Positions 36,090 through 49,017 are shown, counted from the stretch's first letter. The stretch: DNA of 64,000 bases from Microvelia longipes (GCA_018340805.1 JACMZG010001908.1:40771627-40835626), one strand, 5' to 3'. Notes: generated by a model not told the origin, from the letters alone. Numbers and translations: made by a program.

Positions 36090-39000
36090 CTGGAATCTTA
36101 TATTCTACCATCGCATCCACTCTAAAGCAATCGTAACCAACTTATATCTTATATTTTACCATCGCATCCACCCTAAAGCAATCGTAAACCACCTTATACC
36201 TTATATTTTACCATCGCACCCACCCTAAAGCATTCGTAACCAACCTTATATCTTATATTTTACCATACATCCACCCTAAAGCAATCGTAACCAACTTAAT
36301 CTTATATTCTACCATCGCATCCACCCTAAAGCAATCGTAACCAACTTATATCTTATATTCTACCATCGCATCCACCCTAAAGCAATCGTAACCAACTTAT
36401 ATCTTATATTTTACCATCGCATCCACCCTAAGCAATCGTAACCAACTTATATCTTATATTTTACCATCGCATCCACCCTAAAGCAATCGTAACCAACTTA
36501 TATCTTATATTTACCATCAATCCACCCTAAAGCAATCGTAACCACTTATATCTTAATTCTACCATCGCATCCCCCTAAAGCAATCGTAACCAACTTATAT
36601 CTTATATTTTTAACATCGCATCCACCCTAAAGCAATCGTAACCAACTTATATCTTATATTTACCATCGCATCCACCCTAAAACAATCGTAACCAACTATA
36701 TCTTATATTCTTCCATCGCATCCACCCTAAAGCAATCGTAACCAACTTATATCTTATATTCTACCATCGCATCCACCCTAAAGCAATCGTAACCAACTTA
36801 TATCTTATATTTTACCATCGCATCCACCCTAAAGCAATCGTAACCAACTTATATCTTATATTCTACCATCGCATCCACTCTAAAGCAATCGTAACCAACT
36901 TATACCTTATATTTTACCATCGCACCCACCTAAAGCATTCGTAACCAACTTATATTTATATTTACCATATACCTAAAGCAATCGTAACAACTTATAATAT
37001 TCTACCATCGCATCCACCCTAAAGCAATCGTAACCAACTTATATCTTATATTCTACCATCGCATCCACCCTAAAGCAATCGTAACCAACTTATATCTTAT
37101 ATTTTACCATCGCATCCACCCTAAAGCAATCGTAAACCACTTATCTATATTCTCCATCGCATCCATAAACAATCGTAACCAACTTATACTTATATTTTAC
37201 CATCGCACCCACCCTAAAGCATTCGTAACCAACTTATATTTTATATTTTACCATCGCATCCACCCTAAAGCAATCGTAACCAACTTATATCTTATATTCT
37301 ACCATCGCATCCACCCTAAAGCAATCGTAACCAACTTATATCTTATTCTACCATCGCATCCACCCTAAAGCAATCGTAAACCACTTTATCTTATATTTAC
37401 CATCGCATCCACCCTAAGCAATCGTAAACCAGCTTATATCTTATATTCTACCTTCGCATCTACCCTAAAGCATTTGTAAACCAACTTATATCTAATATTC
37501 TACCGTCGCATCAAACCTAAAGCAATCGTAACCAACTTATATCTTATATTTTACCATCGCATCCACCCTTAAGCAATCGTAACCAACTTATATCTTATAT
37601 TTTACCATCGCATCCACCCTAAAGCAATCGTAACCAACTTATATCTTATATTTTACCATCACATCCACCCTAAAGCAATCGTAACCAACCTTAAATCTTA
37701 TATTCTAACCAATCGCATCCACCCTAAAGCAATCGTAACCAACTATATCTATCGCCATCCACCCTAAAGCAACTCGTACCAACTTTATCTTATTTTACCA
37801 TCGCATCCACCCTAAAAGCAATCGTAACAACTTATATCTTATATCTACCATCGCATCCACCCTAAGCACCAACTTATATCTATAAAGCTTATCTAACCAA
37901 ACTTATATCTATATTTTACCATCGCATCCACCCTAAAGCAATCGTAACCAATCTATATCCATATCTTTCTACATCGCATTCGCTAAAGCAATCGTAACCA
38001 ACTTAACCTTATATTTTACCATCGCATCCACCCAAGCATCGTAACCAACTTATATTTTATATTTTACCATCGCATCCACCCTAAAGCAATCGTAACCAAC
38101 TTATATCTTATATTCTACCATCGCACCCTCTAAAGCATCGAACCAACTTATACCTTATATTTTTACCATCGCACCACCCTAAAGCATCGTAACCAACTTA
38201 TATTATATTTTACCATCGCATCCACCCTAAAGCAATCGTAACCAACTTATATCTTATATTCTACCATCGCATCCACCCTAAAGCAATCGTAACCAACTTA
38301 TATCTTATATTCTACCATCGCATCCACCCTAAAGCAATCGTAACCAACTTATATCTTATCTACCATCGCATCCACCCAAGCAATCGTAACCACACTTATA
38401 TTCTAACCTTCGCATCTACCCTAAGCATTGTAACCACTTATATCTAATATTCTACCGTCGCATCTAAAGCAATCGCTTATATTTTACCATCGCATCACCC
38501 TAAAATCGTAACTTATATCACCATCCACCCTAAAGCAATCGTAACCAACTTATATCTTATTTACCCTATTACTATATCTTATATTCTACCATCGCATCCC
38601 CTAAAGCATTTGTAAGCCAACTTATATCTTATATTCTACCATCGCATCCACCCTATAAAGCATCGTAACCAACTTATATCTTATATTTTACCATCGCATA
38701 TCGTAACCAACTTATATCTTATATCTTCCATCGCATCCACCCTAAAGCAATCGTAAACCAACTTATATCTTAATTCTACCATCGCAATCGTAACCAACTT
38801 ATATCTATATATCGCATCCACCCTAAAGCAATCGCATCGTAAAGCAATCGTAACCAACTTATACCTACCATCTAAAGCATTCGTTCTTATATTTTTAATA
38901 TCGCTACCAACTAAAGCAATCGCAATCGAAGCTCGTAACCAACTTATTTATATTTTACCATCGCATCCACCCTAAAGCAATCGTTCGCTAAACAATCGTA

Positions 39001-39378
39001 TCGCATCCACCCTAAAGCAATCGTAACCAACTTATATCTATAACCTCGCATCCACCCTGCAATCGTAACCAACTTATATTTATATTCTACCATCGCATCC
39101 ACTCTAAAGCAATCGTCGCACCCATAAAGCATTCGTACCATACCCTAAAGCAATCGTAACCAACTATATCTTATATCTACCATCGCATCCACCCTAGTTC
39201 AAGCTTATATTTTTCGCATCCACCCTAAAGCAATCGTAAACCAGCTTATATATTATATTCTACCTTCGCATCTACCCTAAAGCATTGTAAACCAACTATC
39301 TAATATCTACCGTCGCATCAAACCGCCACTTATATCTTATATTCTACCATCGTATCCACTCTAAAGCATTCGTAAACC
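36090..39378. repeat. 51-bp satellite array, ~3.3 kb
   Basis: The unit is 51 bases, containing ttatatcttatatt(t/c)tac, catcgcatccaccctaaagc and aatcgtaaccaac. Spacing is exact in regular parts (for example 36781 to 36832), giving roughly 64 unit lengths. The left two thirds are regular with single-base gaps. From about 38395 the units are truncated and shuffled. Marked variants recur: cgcacccaccctaaagcatt near 36213, 36920, 37207, 38170 and 39117, and accttcgcatctacc near 37450, 38408 and 39262. This implies a higher-order repeat near 0.85-1 kb. The unit length is a multiple of three and one plus-strand frame is stop-free, but it has no ATG. Confidence 0.97.
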
Positions 39379-39647
39379 TTCATAATGTAAAATTTTATAA
39401 TGGATAAATAACACCAACAACCTTATAACAACCTTCTTTATAATGGATATTAGTGACTTTATGCCTAAAACGTGAGCTATACATGAGAATTTAAACAAGT
39501 GATTCCAGCCTTTCTTTACAATCTCAAAATAAAGCACGTAAGATGAAAGTTAGTAAGAATTGCAAAGATCAAATAGCATTGTCCTAATTGCGACTACAAT
39601 GGTGGAAAATAGGGTTTTATAGCTTAAAAAAGTTTAATTAAAATAAA
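39379..39647. other. Right flank of the satellite
   Basis: AT-rich with no recognised content. taatggata occurs twice close to the array edge. Confidence 0.45.
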
Positions 39648-39955
39648 ATTCTGGCACGTAGGTCCGCAAGCCGAGCGAATTTTCTCTGAAATCCAATTCT
39701 TGCTATTGTTTTTGGTATATATTTTAAAAACCTGAGCAATAGCGTCACAACTTATTGTTTATTTTTTCGATTTTTTGTAAAGAAAATGAGCATATTTATC
39801 CCATAGATTATACGCTACACTGCACAGCATTATTTGCAGCCATTAGAAGCTTAGTTTATGCTACTGTTAGCGTATTGAATTGATAAGCTTGAAAACTCAC
39901 TTTTCAAAGAAAATTCGCCTGACTTGCGGACCTGTATTTTGGAGTTATAAACTAT
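39648..39955. repeat. Repeat B, diverged fold-back copy
   Basis: The left end aaaattctggcacgtaggtc is followed by gccgagcgaattttctctg. The right end reads aagaaaattcgcctgacttg, then cggacctgtattttgg, its diverged complement. The interior has gcgtcacaacttattg and gagcatatttatccc as in other copies. Confidence 0.75.
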
Positions 39956-39982
39956 TTACAGTAAATAATACGATAAAAAATT

Positions 39983-40050
39983 AGCGCCGGGACCAAGATT
40001 CGAACCTGGGAAGCATAAGTAGTCTCATTTACGCTGGACCAGTTTTATTG
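39983..40050 (-). other. tRNA-like SINE head
   Basis: On the minus strand an A-box-like tggtccagcgt is followed by a B box ggttcgaatct (complement of 39996-40006) and ends ggtcccggcgct. The spacing fits a tRNA, but no clean anticodon stem is seen. It lies between repeats B and C, as at 29.0 kb. Confidence 0.55.
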
Positions 40051-40615
40051 AATTCAGAATCGAAAACGACACCCTACTCGACATATGTATCGACATACGG
40101 TCGATACGGTCAATCGACCGTATTTTAGGGTACCCATAAATTTACCCCCTTTTTTTATTCTTGATCATTTAAGGTGGTCGTATCGACTTTGGACTTGTAA
40201 TGTTCGATTCAGCACACCAAAAACATAGAAAACGACGCCATACTCGAAAATCATTTTTTAATGGCTTATTTTGATTTACAGTTATTTTCCATATTTTTTC
40301 AACATTTATGGGTTACTTAGAGTGGTTATATCGACTCCGGACCGGTTTTATCTGATTCAGCGCCCCAAAATATTATATAGAAATAGAATTTCTATATACA
40401 TATAGAAATTTTAACCTTAAATTTTTACCGATTTTGTAGAAAAACAATTTGACTCAGTAAACCGGGTTCTATGTCATGAACCAGGTTTTCAATAGGTTTC
40501 CTGTTCTGCCCAAGTTTGATTTTTTTACTACTTTAGATTTAAAAATACTAATCCGTACAAGAGATAGCGATTTTGTTTCAAAGAAATTCGCTAAAACAGA
40601 CGAAAAATTGTAAAA
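40051..40615 (+). repeat. Repeat C, long copy
   Basis: Contains acgacaccctactcgacat, an inverted repeat atacggtcgat/atcgaccgtat near 40097-40125, ggtggtcgtatcgactttgg, a second ttatatcgactccggaccgg, then ttgactcagtaaaccgggtt and ccaggttttcaataggtttc. It ends with tagcgattttgtttc / aaattcgctaaaa, also seen at 48558-48595. Confidence 0.7.
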
Positions 40616-41864
40616 AGTAACTAATATAAAGATATTATGTTAATTTTATTCTTTTATCGCTATACGTATTTTATATATGAAACAAATCACATACAAAGAC
40701 AATCATAATTTCCAAATTATTCCAAATAATTATTTCCAAGTATTTTATAAGTGTTATTGTGTAATATTGCACTTTCCGCACATTCTTGCCAAGGAAGTTC
40801 AACGCCAAAGGTAGAAAGTAAACCATGGTAGGTTACGGCGCCAGGTCAGTGCGGTAAGGAACAGGGGCTCTCCTTAGGCAGTCGTATCACGATGTTTGAC
40901 CAACAACGCAGTCTATTGTTTAAATTGTTTTTGATCTTTATCCGAACTTAAGAATGTTATACATCATAATTTAGAAATGAATGTATTATTAAATTGATTA
41001 CTTAATCTATTTGATTTGAATGTTTCGTTTTAAATATGGGTCATTATGAGACATGCACTTAATTATACCATAAAGTCTTCATTTATACCTTTAATTTGCT
41101 TTAAAAAAAATTAAAAAAAAAGGTATTGAAACCTCCAGCTTCAAGCATTCATGCTTATTGAAGGCAGCAAATATTAAGCAAATTTTTTTTTAATTCTACG
41201 AGTATTGTATAATTTCAAAATATATTAATGTAATAACCATTTTTGTAAATGTTGTCTATGTATTTTTAGTCAAATAAAGTTGCATTATACTATATTATAT
41301 TGAAAAGATAAGGGTATGGTCAGAAACTAAACCCTTATATTATACCCTTGTCAACACTGCCTCTTAACTTAAATACCTTATTTTTGATGCACTCTGCTGG
41401 CACGCCGCCAAGGAGAAGAAGCTAAAGAATATCTCTCAATTTAAATAAGGCCCTTTAATATTGCCAACCTAATAACCTTACTTTACCTTATGAAACGCGA
41501 ATGACCATCTTCAACCAAAATGGACATAACTTGGCAGGGCAGAAAAGTTGATTTCACGACTTTTTTGGACTAAAGACTTGGCGGGGAGCTTCTTAACACG
41601 CAAGTGGTTTTTGGTAAAGTTTAATGACTTTTTGTACGGCTTCTGATGGTTGGACGACTGTTCAATAAAATGACAAAGAAACAAGTTACGTATGGTTGAT
41701 AAAATTGTAAAGGGTGTCAAAGTATTGTATATACCGCTCGTAAGCTCAGTATTCTGCGGCGCGTACAAATAAGAACTATGCATTTTTGATTTATTCATAC
41801 AGGAATGTTAAAAGGCAACAGACAAATCAAATAAATGAAAATCCATTCATTAATAAAAGCTGCA
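40616..41864. other. AT-rich sequence with a less AT-rich patch
   Basis: Positions 40770-40920 are less AT-rich but carry no recognisable motif. The minus-strand frame 41511-41798 has protein-like composition but no known family, start context or splice support. Confidence 0.45.
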
Positions 41865-42205
41865 GTGCAGGTGGGTCAATGTGTCAATGCGCTAGCTTAC
41901 TTTTTCGCTCTGTGATCAGCATAGGAACATCGAATATGAGATTTTATTAAGTAGAAATGCATACGGGCATAACGCGAATACAAAAGTAATCACACATCAA
42001 AATCTACTCAGCAGTTTAGACTGTTGGTGCGTTAATGTATGAAACTACCGTCCGCTAGCTTACTTTTTCGATACGCGTTCAGCTTAGGATTGTCGAATTA
42101 AAGATTTTGTTAGGTAGATGATTTTGTATTTTGCACTCGGGCAAATCTAAAAAGTTCTTTTACGTCAAAATCTGTTTTGTAGTTTAGGGTTTAGGTGAGT
42201 CAACA
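41865..42205 (+). repeat. Diverged tandem duplication, ~165-bp unit
   Basis: gctagcttactttttcg occurs at 41891 and 42054 (163 bases apart). tcaaaatctactcagcagtt near 41998 matches tcaaaatctgttttgtagtt near 42166. ggtgggtcaatg, ggtgcgttaatg and ggtgagtcaac mark the unit borders. Identity is moderate, so the duplication is old. Confidence 0.75.
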
Positions 42206-42654
42206 AAAAGCGATTGAAGAATAAGAATTCGTCAAAAACGCCATTATTATTATGCCATTTTTTGGCTGATTTGAATATTTTTTTTATTTTCGATTTACAT
42301 GACACGCTTTCATACATACTGTAATATTATTTATGTACCTTTAACCATTTTTACGCTACAGACCATCAAAAAGTGACTAGACTTTGTGCGTACAGTATAA
42401 TAAACACTGGCAGCTTTAGTGGGATTTCGACATTTTTTTTATTGACTTAGCGAGGTATTGTAACTATTATATTTGACTCGTTGGAGCGAAACGTTGCTGT
42501 GTTTCTAAATAATGCTAATTTTTCCTAAATTTTTATTTTTCCTAAATAATGCAAATTTAATAACTAATTTTTGATCAATGAAAAATAAGGTTTAAAGATT
42601 AATTATTTCAAAATCAATAATAAGTCTTACAATTTAACTGAAATACAAAAATCG
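42206..42654. other. AT-rich stretch, nothing recognised
   Basis: No repeat-family match or coding signal. Confidence 0.5.
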
Positions 42655-43215
42655 GATACTGGATATCTCGGAACTTTTCCTCTCCACATCGGATTCGCTA
42701 CGCTCATCCTCACTACTTCAAACTCTCTTTGCTCGCCCTCAGAATATAAAAATCACCAACTTTATACAGCAACACGTTTTCAGACACGGTCGCTCGACCT
42801 GAAATAGTACATACACTCGTTTTATTCCCAGCGGTCAACCATCCAAGTGACCTCGCTCGTTACTGCTTAACTTCTATGATAAACAAAAACTGTTGGTCAT
42901 CGATAAAAGTTGAACTATTGCGGAAGATGACATAAAAAGTAGCACATAAGTTGGTCTTATATATCACTTCATGTCTGCTAAATCTGAACTCTATCAAAAC
43001 ATTTTACCGCGTTTAATGATATTTTACATTTAATCTGAGTTATTATTTACAATTAATGACGTCATAAAAATATTTTCCGGGTAGCACAACTATACTCAAA
43101 GACGTTTTAACTCTTAACTCTCAAGCATAAAAAAATTGGGAGCTACGATGATAACAGACATAATACGAATAATTAAGAACACATAAATACACACATACAG
43201 ACAACTTACAGCGTT
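42655..43215 (+). repeat. Repeat A copy with 5S-like segment, tail lost
   Basis: Head cggatactggatatctcgga, then cggattcgctacgctcatcc. The 5S-like segment is at 42823-42884 on the minus strand (attcccagcggtcaaccatc, then tactgcttaac). The gagctacgatgataacagac block is near 43140. It ends near cacatacagacaactta without the terminal hairpin. Confidence 0.82.
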
Positions 43216-45654
43216 AATACAGCTGCAAATTAAATTGAATTGCAGCTCTAAAACGTGATTTGACTGATTTGACCGACTCTATAATTCTTCTATTATCTCT
43301 CATACCTTATCTATCATTATAATCTTCTTCTTGAGCTTCCAATATTAAGATTGGTTTTTTTCATCTCTCTAATCATCTCTCATATTGGCTAGAATTTTTA
43401 AATCATAATATGATTGGCATTAGACCTCTTTATAATCTTACATAATATAATAATAATCCACTAAATATTATCTTGTATCATAATTAAATAGCTAATACTA
43501 CATTAGTAAGTTAAATTCCAAATAATGTTTTTTATAAATCTAGTAATAAATGTAACCTGATTTTTATCTTATTTTGTTCAATCCAGGTAAATATAACTTT
43601 TAAACGTCAAGACATATCTGATAATAGTAATCTAATAATTATTTAAACTTAAGCTGTAAAAACCTTAACATAATAAAATACAAAACAGCTAAATGAACAT
43701 GTGTATTTTCTTGATAAGAATATATGTTTCCTGCCTTTCAAATTTGACTTGGATAATTTTATGTAAATGGGTAAAATAAATTTATGTTATAAACTGAATG
43801 TTATCAGTAAATCTAATCTAATAGGAAAAAAGTAAAAAGTATTTTATAGATAAATCGATGTATTATGCAATAAGGAGTCATTTTAAGTAATAACTGTGAT
43901 TTGTGACAAAATAGAAAAGAGAAATAGAAAACATCATGACAAGCATTCAAGTATGGTTAACTTTGATTGTATTTAGGATAAATGTTTAGTATACAGTGTG
44001 GAAAATTTCAGATACACACTCCAAGTAAACTACTTAAAAGCCAGACGAATTTCCTTAGACGCCACTCAACAGTGGCGGCCCAAAGAGGCCATTTCGACAT
44101 TAAATGCAGTATTCTACATTTAAGGAATAATGTCACTAGCAAAAAGTGTTTATGTTCCAATTACTTTAATTACTTTTTAAAGTTTACTGCTGTTGTTTTG
44201 GCGTGTTGTTCATAGCGGGACAAGTATCACATCATAGCGGTGTTGTTTGTGGGTTACGGTTTGTTGCTTAACGTACCATTTATATTCAGGCTCCTAGCTG
44301 TTCTATTCTATTGCTAAACTGCTAAAAGTTGTATTATTCAAATAAAGTTTTGGCGGGAAATCACTCTTATAACGTGTGATAACAATAATTTATGAGTTAT
44401 CAATGTATTGTAACAATATTATAACTATATTTATGCTATTTTAAATTAATAAAACAAAATATCATTGGTATTTTATTATTTTAAAATGCTTGTTGCTCAC
44501 GTTACTTTTCGATCAATTAGGTTGCATTTGAGGAAATTATTTATTATTAGTTATTCTTTTATTAATATGCACTATCTTTAATAAAAAGAAAGGAATCGGT
44601 AGAATTCTTTTTGTAATCTCTACGTCGTATACTGACCAAAATCACACAAGTCCCAACTGAAAGTTGATATATGTGCGCACTTAATATGAACAAAAAAACA
44701 ATTTAAAACTAGAAATTGTCTACGTGATTTTTTACAAAAGATGGTGTATTATTTACACAAATTCTAAACAATGACTTCATAATTTTATGTCCGAACAGCT
44801 TTGCCTATAACAGTTTAGATACTGTAACAGTTTAATACCCAGTTTTATACGACAATAATAAGCTTTGCAGGCTTAAAATGTATGCATATTCCTCTCAAAA
44901 TATCATCAAATTAAGTTTAAATTTGGCAAGAGAATGTGTATCTTTTGTATATAATAAACAATCACGCAACATGATACAATCTTGAATGAATGTATATTCA
45001 CTTAATAACTACAAAATAATTCTAATTCAATAACTTTCGGAAAATAAATCTGGCTAACAGTAATATCCGTAAGCCAAGCGAATTTCCTTTGTTAGTAAGG
45101 GCTAACAAAATGTTGATGGTATTCATATTGGCTCATACAAAAATTTTTGTTTCCTTTACAGTGCACTAATACCTTTTTCTAATTCATAAACCGTTTATGT
45201 TTCACTAAAAAGCGTGAAGTATTATAAAATAAACTATAAAAATCATAAAATAATATGAGGTACAATTAACTACTTAAACCGTCTCTTAAAGCCTATTTCT
45301 TTGCTTTTATATCGGAACACGGAGACTTTAATCTTATTTAATAAACCTATACTTAACTTCAGACACTGTAATTTTCCTTTTACTATTATGTTTCTATTTA
45401 TTACTTTAAAATTAGACAACATTTGAAAGATTTGTACAAATTCATGCATTTAATAGGCATTTTAAATTTTATAATTTATAAATTCAAAAGATTACCTAAA
45501 ACGATTTTTGAAGATACGTATTTTAGATGTTTTAAACTATATTTCAGAAATAATTTCAAAGATTTTTAATCTAATTATACAATTATTACGTTTTATTGTG
45601 AAAATTGAGATTAAATATTTAAATCTTATGCCATTTTACCATTTATATAATAAA
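43216..45654. other. AT-rich sequence without recognised gene
   Basis: A frame at 43982-44215 includes a less AT-rich patch (cagtggcggcccaaagagg) and an AATAAA follows at about 44340, but no family or splice support is visible. A repeat B scrap, aagccaagcgaatttccttt, lies near 45071. Confidence 0.45.
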
Positions 45655-45890
45655 CTTTAATCTGCCTCCGAAAACGCAATCGTATAGTACTGGACTTCGG
45701 CACCGGAGGTCCGGGCTTCACAGCCCGAGCTATGCTCTTAGTTTTTATGAATAGATTGATGTAAAAAGATTTCGCAAACTTTAGCTTTACTTTGAGCATA
45801 GTAGATGTGACCCACCCGAGGAGGTTCCCGCAGGGCGAATACCCTGAAGGGCCGAAAGGCCCTAAAACTGGCATTATCATTATTATTGTT
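45655..45890 (+). mobile_element. SINE D copy
   Basis: The head is tRNA-like: gactggacttcggcac-type sequence, then ggtccgggcttcacagcccg in the B-box position and agctatgctcttagt. The body has a ccgaggaggttcccgcaggg block and the hairpin agggccgaaaggccct. The gctcttag, ttcccgcagg and terminal blocks align with the copies at 52405-52562 and 62250-62470. The minus-strand open frame over it is an artefact. Confidence 0.6.
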
Positions 45891-45997
45891 ATAATAAACT
45901 TTATTACCATACAATATTACATCTTTCTTAACAAGTTTGTAAAAATTAATATGATAGAGAAAAAAGAATAAAGAAAATCGTAGTTGCCGAATGTATG

Positions 45998-46032
45998 AGA
46001 GCCCCCAGTAGCAAGACTAGAGCGGGGGCTCT
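45998..46032. repeat. GC-rich hairpin
   Basis: agagccccc at 45998-46006 and gggggctct at 46024-46032, perfect 9-bp arms around 17 bases. Confidence 0.85.
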
Positions 46033-46199
46033 GTCACGTTTCTTTTTATGAAAATAATTTTAATTTTATGAAAAAAATGATAATAATAATAAAAATTATG
46101 AATACTTTTAATAAAATAAAGTGAAGCAAAAAGATAAAAAAAATGTAAATATCAAACTGATATACATATAATATAAAACATAAAATAGCACTATATCTG

Positions 46200-46206
<7 letters not shown>

Positions 46207-46274
<68 letters not shown>
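46207..46274. repeat. (AT)n microsatellite
   Basis: TA tract with one phase break near 46248. Confidence 0.97.
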
Positions 46275-47849
46275 CTATCCTTAACTAAATAAACTTAATA
46301 TAATATAAAGTATAATGATTCTAGACGTCAAGAGAATTTTATCGTCTTGCTGAGCTAAAACAAACATAACTGAATAATTAACAATACGGGGTGAAGCGAA
46401 TTTTCTCTAATTTAATGTTTTTTATCTGACTTGTTTCCTCAAGCACCCATTAAGCAAAATATCAAGCATCTCATATGATAAGTAAACCTAGCATTTCCCA
46501 AAAGTTGCTTAGGGTATTGGGTAAAAAGACATATTTTCTCGAGAGATCTATTGACACGTAGAATAGTTCTACTATTTTTTCTTATATATTTTTTCCATCT
46601 TCTTTAGTTTAAATGATAAGCGTGATTAAATTATTGCAGTGCATGAACTATTGCTGCATTTTTTTAATTTCGTTTTTCATATTTCATGGTATTAAAGCAA
46701 GAAACTATTTTTGAAAATGGCCTTGAATTATAGAACTATTGGACCACTAAAACTCTTCAATTTTGTATTGACGCTGAGCATGATGCTCACAAGCATGGGA
46801 CGGTAGGTCGCTACCATCTAGTACCGATGAATATCGAGAGAACGTGTATATTGTGTATCTTTGACTTTGTTATAGCGTTAATTTTTCTAAGCTGTAATTT
46901 AGAATGCTGATGCTTTTATAAAAGCATTAAGGTATTTAATTTAAATTAGCATTTAATATTTAGGTTACAATTCAAACATACAAGCACATTATTCATTGAA
47001 ATTAAAAATACCAAATTGTAAATTTAATTTTAAAATTTAAATTGACCGCAATGAATACTGCATATCCTTTGATTAACCGTCTACAAGCCAATTCATTCAA
47101 ATAAATATAAATGCTTTTATCAAAATACTAATTAATGATTAGACACAGATTATGGAATATATAAAAAATGTATCCTTTCAAAAAAAAATAAGTTAGGTAA
47201 AATTATGGTTTCATATCTTTTTTAATATTGTTTGTTTTTATTTAGGCGAAACATGTTTTGATGAGTATAAGCATTTATTAAAAATAAGGAATATGTTTAA
47301 TGTATCGGTTGAAATTTAAAGCTTTCTTTAAGTTAAAACGTTCAATCTATCATTTGTATATCGCTCTGAACTTCCCCGTGATGTAATAGTCGATAACCGC
47401 GCCTTCTTCTCTAAATGACTTTTATATATACATGTATAAAATATACTTCCCATTCCAAAGGATATAGGGAAGTAAGTGATCTCAATAAGGACTAAATATC
47501 TATTAAGCTTCTGACCAGCACATCTGTTGTATCCTTATTTAACCTTAAAATATATAAAACAAAGTTATAAAAACTGGACTTAAGGAAATAGATATCCTAC
47601 TTTCCTTATAAAATTTAAAGTTAAAACAATACTACTTTGTTGGAACTTTTTTCAATGAAGTTGTTATATAATTTTAACGAGTTGGAATGCAGTTGAAAAT
47701 AGTTTTATTTTATTGGCTAAATTGATTTAGAAAGGTCCAAGTAATGTCGACCTCATGTAATAGTGACCTAATAATTTTTATTAACTTAAAAATGGTTGAC
47801 TACAGCCTTTCAGCTACTTTTATGAGAATTGAGAAAAACTGATGTACGG
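46275..47849. other. AT-rich stretch, no recognised gene
   Basis: Only a short repeat-B-like gaagcgaattttctcta near 46394 is shared with other places. Confidence 0.5.
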
Positions 47850-47950
47850 CACTACAATTGGGTACTTGTCCTACCAAATTGTTACAACCTCGCTATGGTT
47901 ATATTATCTTTACACTTCAGACTCGCTTCGCTCGTCCTCAAACAACAGAA
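47850..47950 (+). repeat. Repeat A head fragment
   Basis: ttgggtacttgtcctacc and cagactcgcttcgctcgtcc match the head of repeat A. The rest is missing. Confidence 0.6.
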
Positions 47951-47982
47951 GCATCCTTTTTATATTTAAAATTTTAACATTT

Positions 47983-48290
47983 TTTTACTTTTCCTCATTT
48001 GTACCGTAGTTGGAAAAATATTATGTTTGCTAAAAAAATCCGAAACCGGGTTGTCACCGGAATTATCCATTTTAGGCTTTTTTAAGGCCTCCTAAATGGT
48101 TTTCACAAAATTCTCTGTCTGTATACACATACACATATAATATACGTACATAATATACGTATTTTATGCTAGAGAGTTAAAACATTATGCAACATTTAGT
48201 CTACTACTATAGTTGTGCTGTTCGGAAAATATTGTTTTTATGACGTCATTAACCCGCAATAATGATTCCGGTAAAAAAATCCAGAAAGCA
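47983..48290 (-). repeat. Repeat A, hairpin-end half (left of an opposed pair)
   Basis: tttacttttcctcatttgta, ccgggttgtcaccggaatta, tatgacgtcattaacccgca. It ends where a second piece in the opposite orientation begins. Confidence 0.82.
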
Positions 48291-48430
48291 CAACTAGACT
48301 TGAACATTGATTTTTGTACCAAGTCTCAACTATCAACCATAAGCACAAAGCAGGCTACAATTGTGCTACAACAGATATACACAAACATACAGACAGACAT
48401 CTTTGTAAAAATTATTCAGGAGGCCTTTAT
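48285..48430 (+). repeat. Repeat A, opposed piece (right of the pair)
   Basis: gcacaactagacttgaacat, tgatttttgtaccaagtctc, cagacagacatctttgtaaa and attattcaggaggcct run in the plus orientation, opposite to the preceding 300 bases. Confidence 0.78.
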
Positions 48431-48474
48431 TTTTCATTTAAAACTTTAATCTGTTCTTCATCATATACAACGGC

Positions 48475-48605
48475 TCTTTTCTTAGGCTCATCTAAAGTGG
48501 TTGACTCGTTTTAGCTTAACTATCTATACAACGAATATATCTCCGCTATACGACCCACTATAATAGCGATTTTGTTCAAAGAAATTCGCTAAAATTGACA
48601 TTTAT
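48475..48605 (+). repeat. Repeat C end fragment
   Basis: ctaaagtggttgactcg, then tagcgattttgttcaaag and aaattcgctaaaattgac, as at 40550-40612. Confidence 0.6.
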
Positions 48606-49017
48606 CTATCCATACATACATTTTTTGATAGAATAGAATTTGTAGAAGCTGAAACATAGATATTTGATGGGTAAATTATTATTATCTTTTTTCTCGTTTC
48701 ATTGCAATGTAAAATATGTTAAGAATTATTTTATATGTAAATTATTTTATATTGTTTTCAATATGTATATTAATTTTCAAAATAAATACAGGAATTCTTA
48801 AAATACTTTGAGGATTTTATATCATACTTAAGTGGCGATAAAAAAAGTCTAATACAATCTAGAAATTAGACATTTCTAAAAGACAGTTTGAATGGACAGT
48901 TTTATCTAATACTATTAATACATATTATTTTATTTTTTTATTTGTTGCTAAGTTTAGTTGATCAATCAAAGTATCAAACCATCTTTTTGGATCAGGAATT
49001 CCTAAAACTAAAAAATT
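48606..49017. other. AT-rich spacer, nothing recognised
   Basis: No repeat-family match or coding signal. Confidence 0.5.

Noticed and set aside
38944..39141. Minus-strand open frame in the satellite
   Set aside because: It exists only because units are scrambled there; regular units have stops in all minus-strand frames.
36090..39378. CRISPR array
   Set aside because: Units are directly adjacent with no unique spacers, and the rest of the window is animal nuclear DNA.
45626..45910. 94-codon minus-strand open frame with a Gly/Pro-rich part
   Set aside because: It reads through a SINE D copy on the opposite strand.
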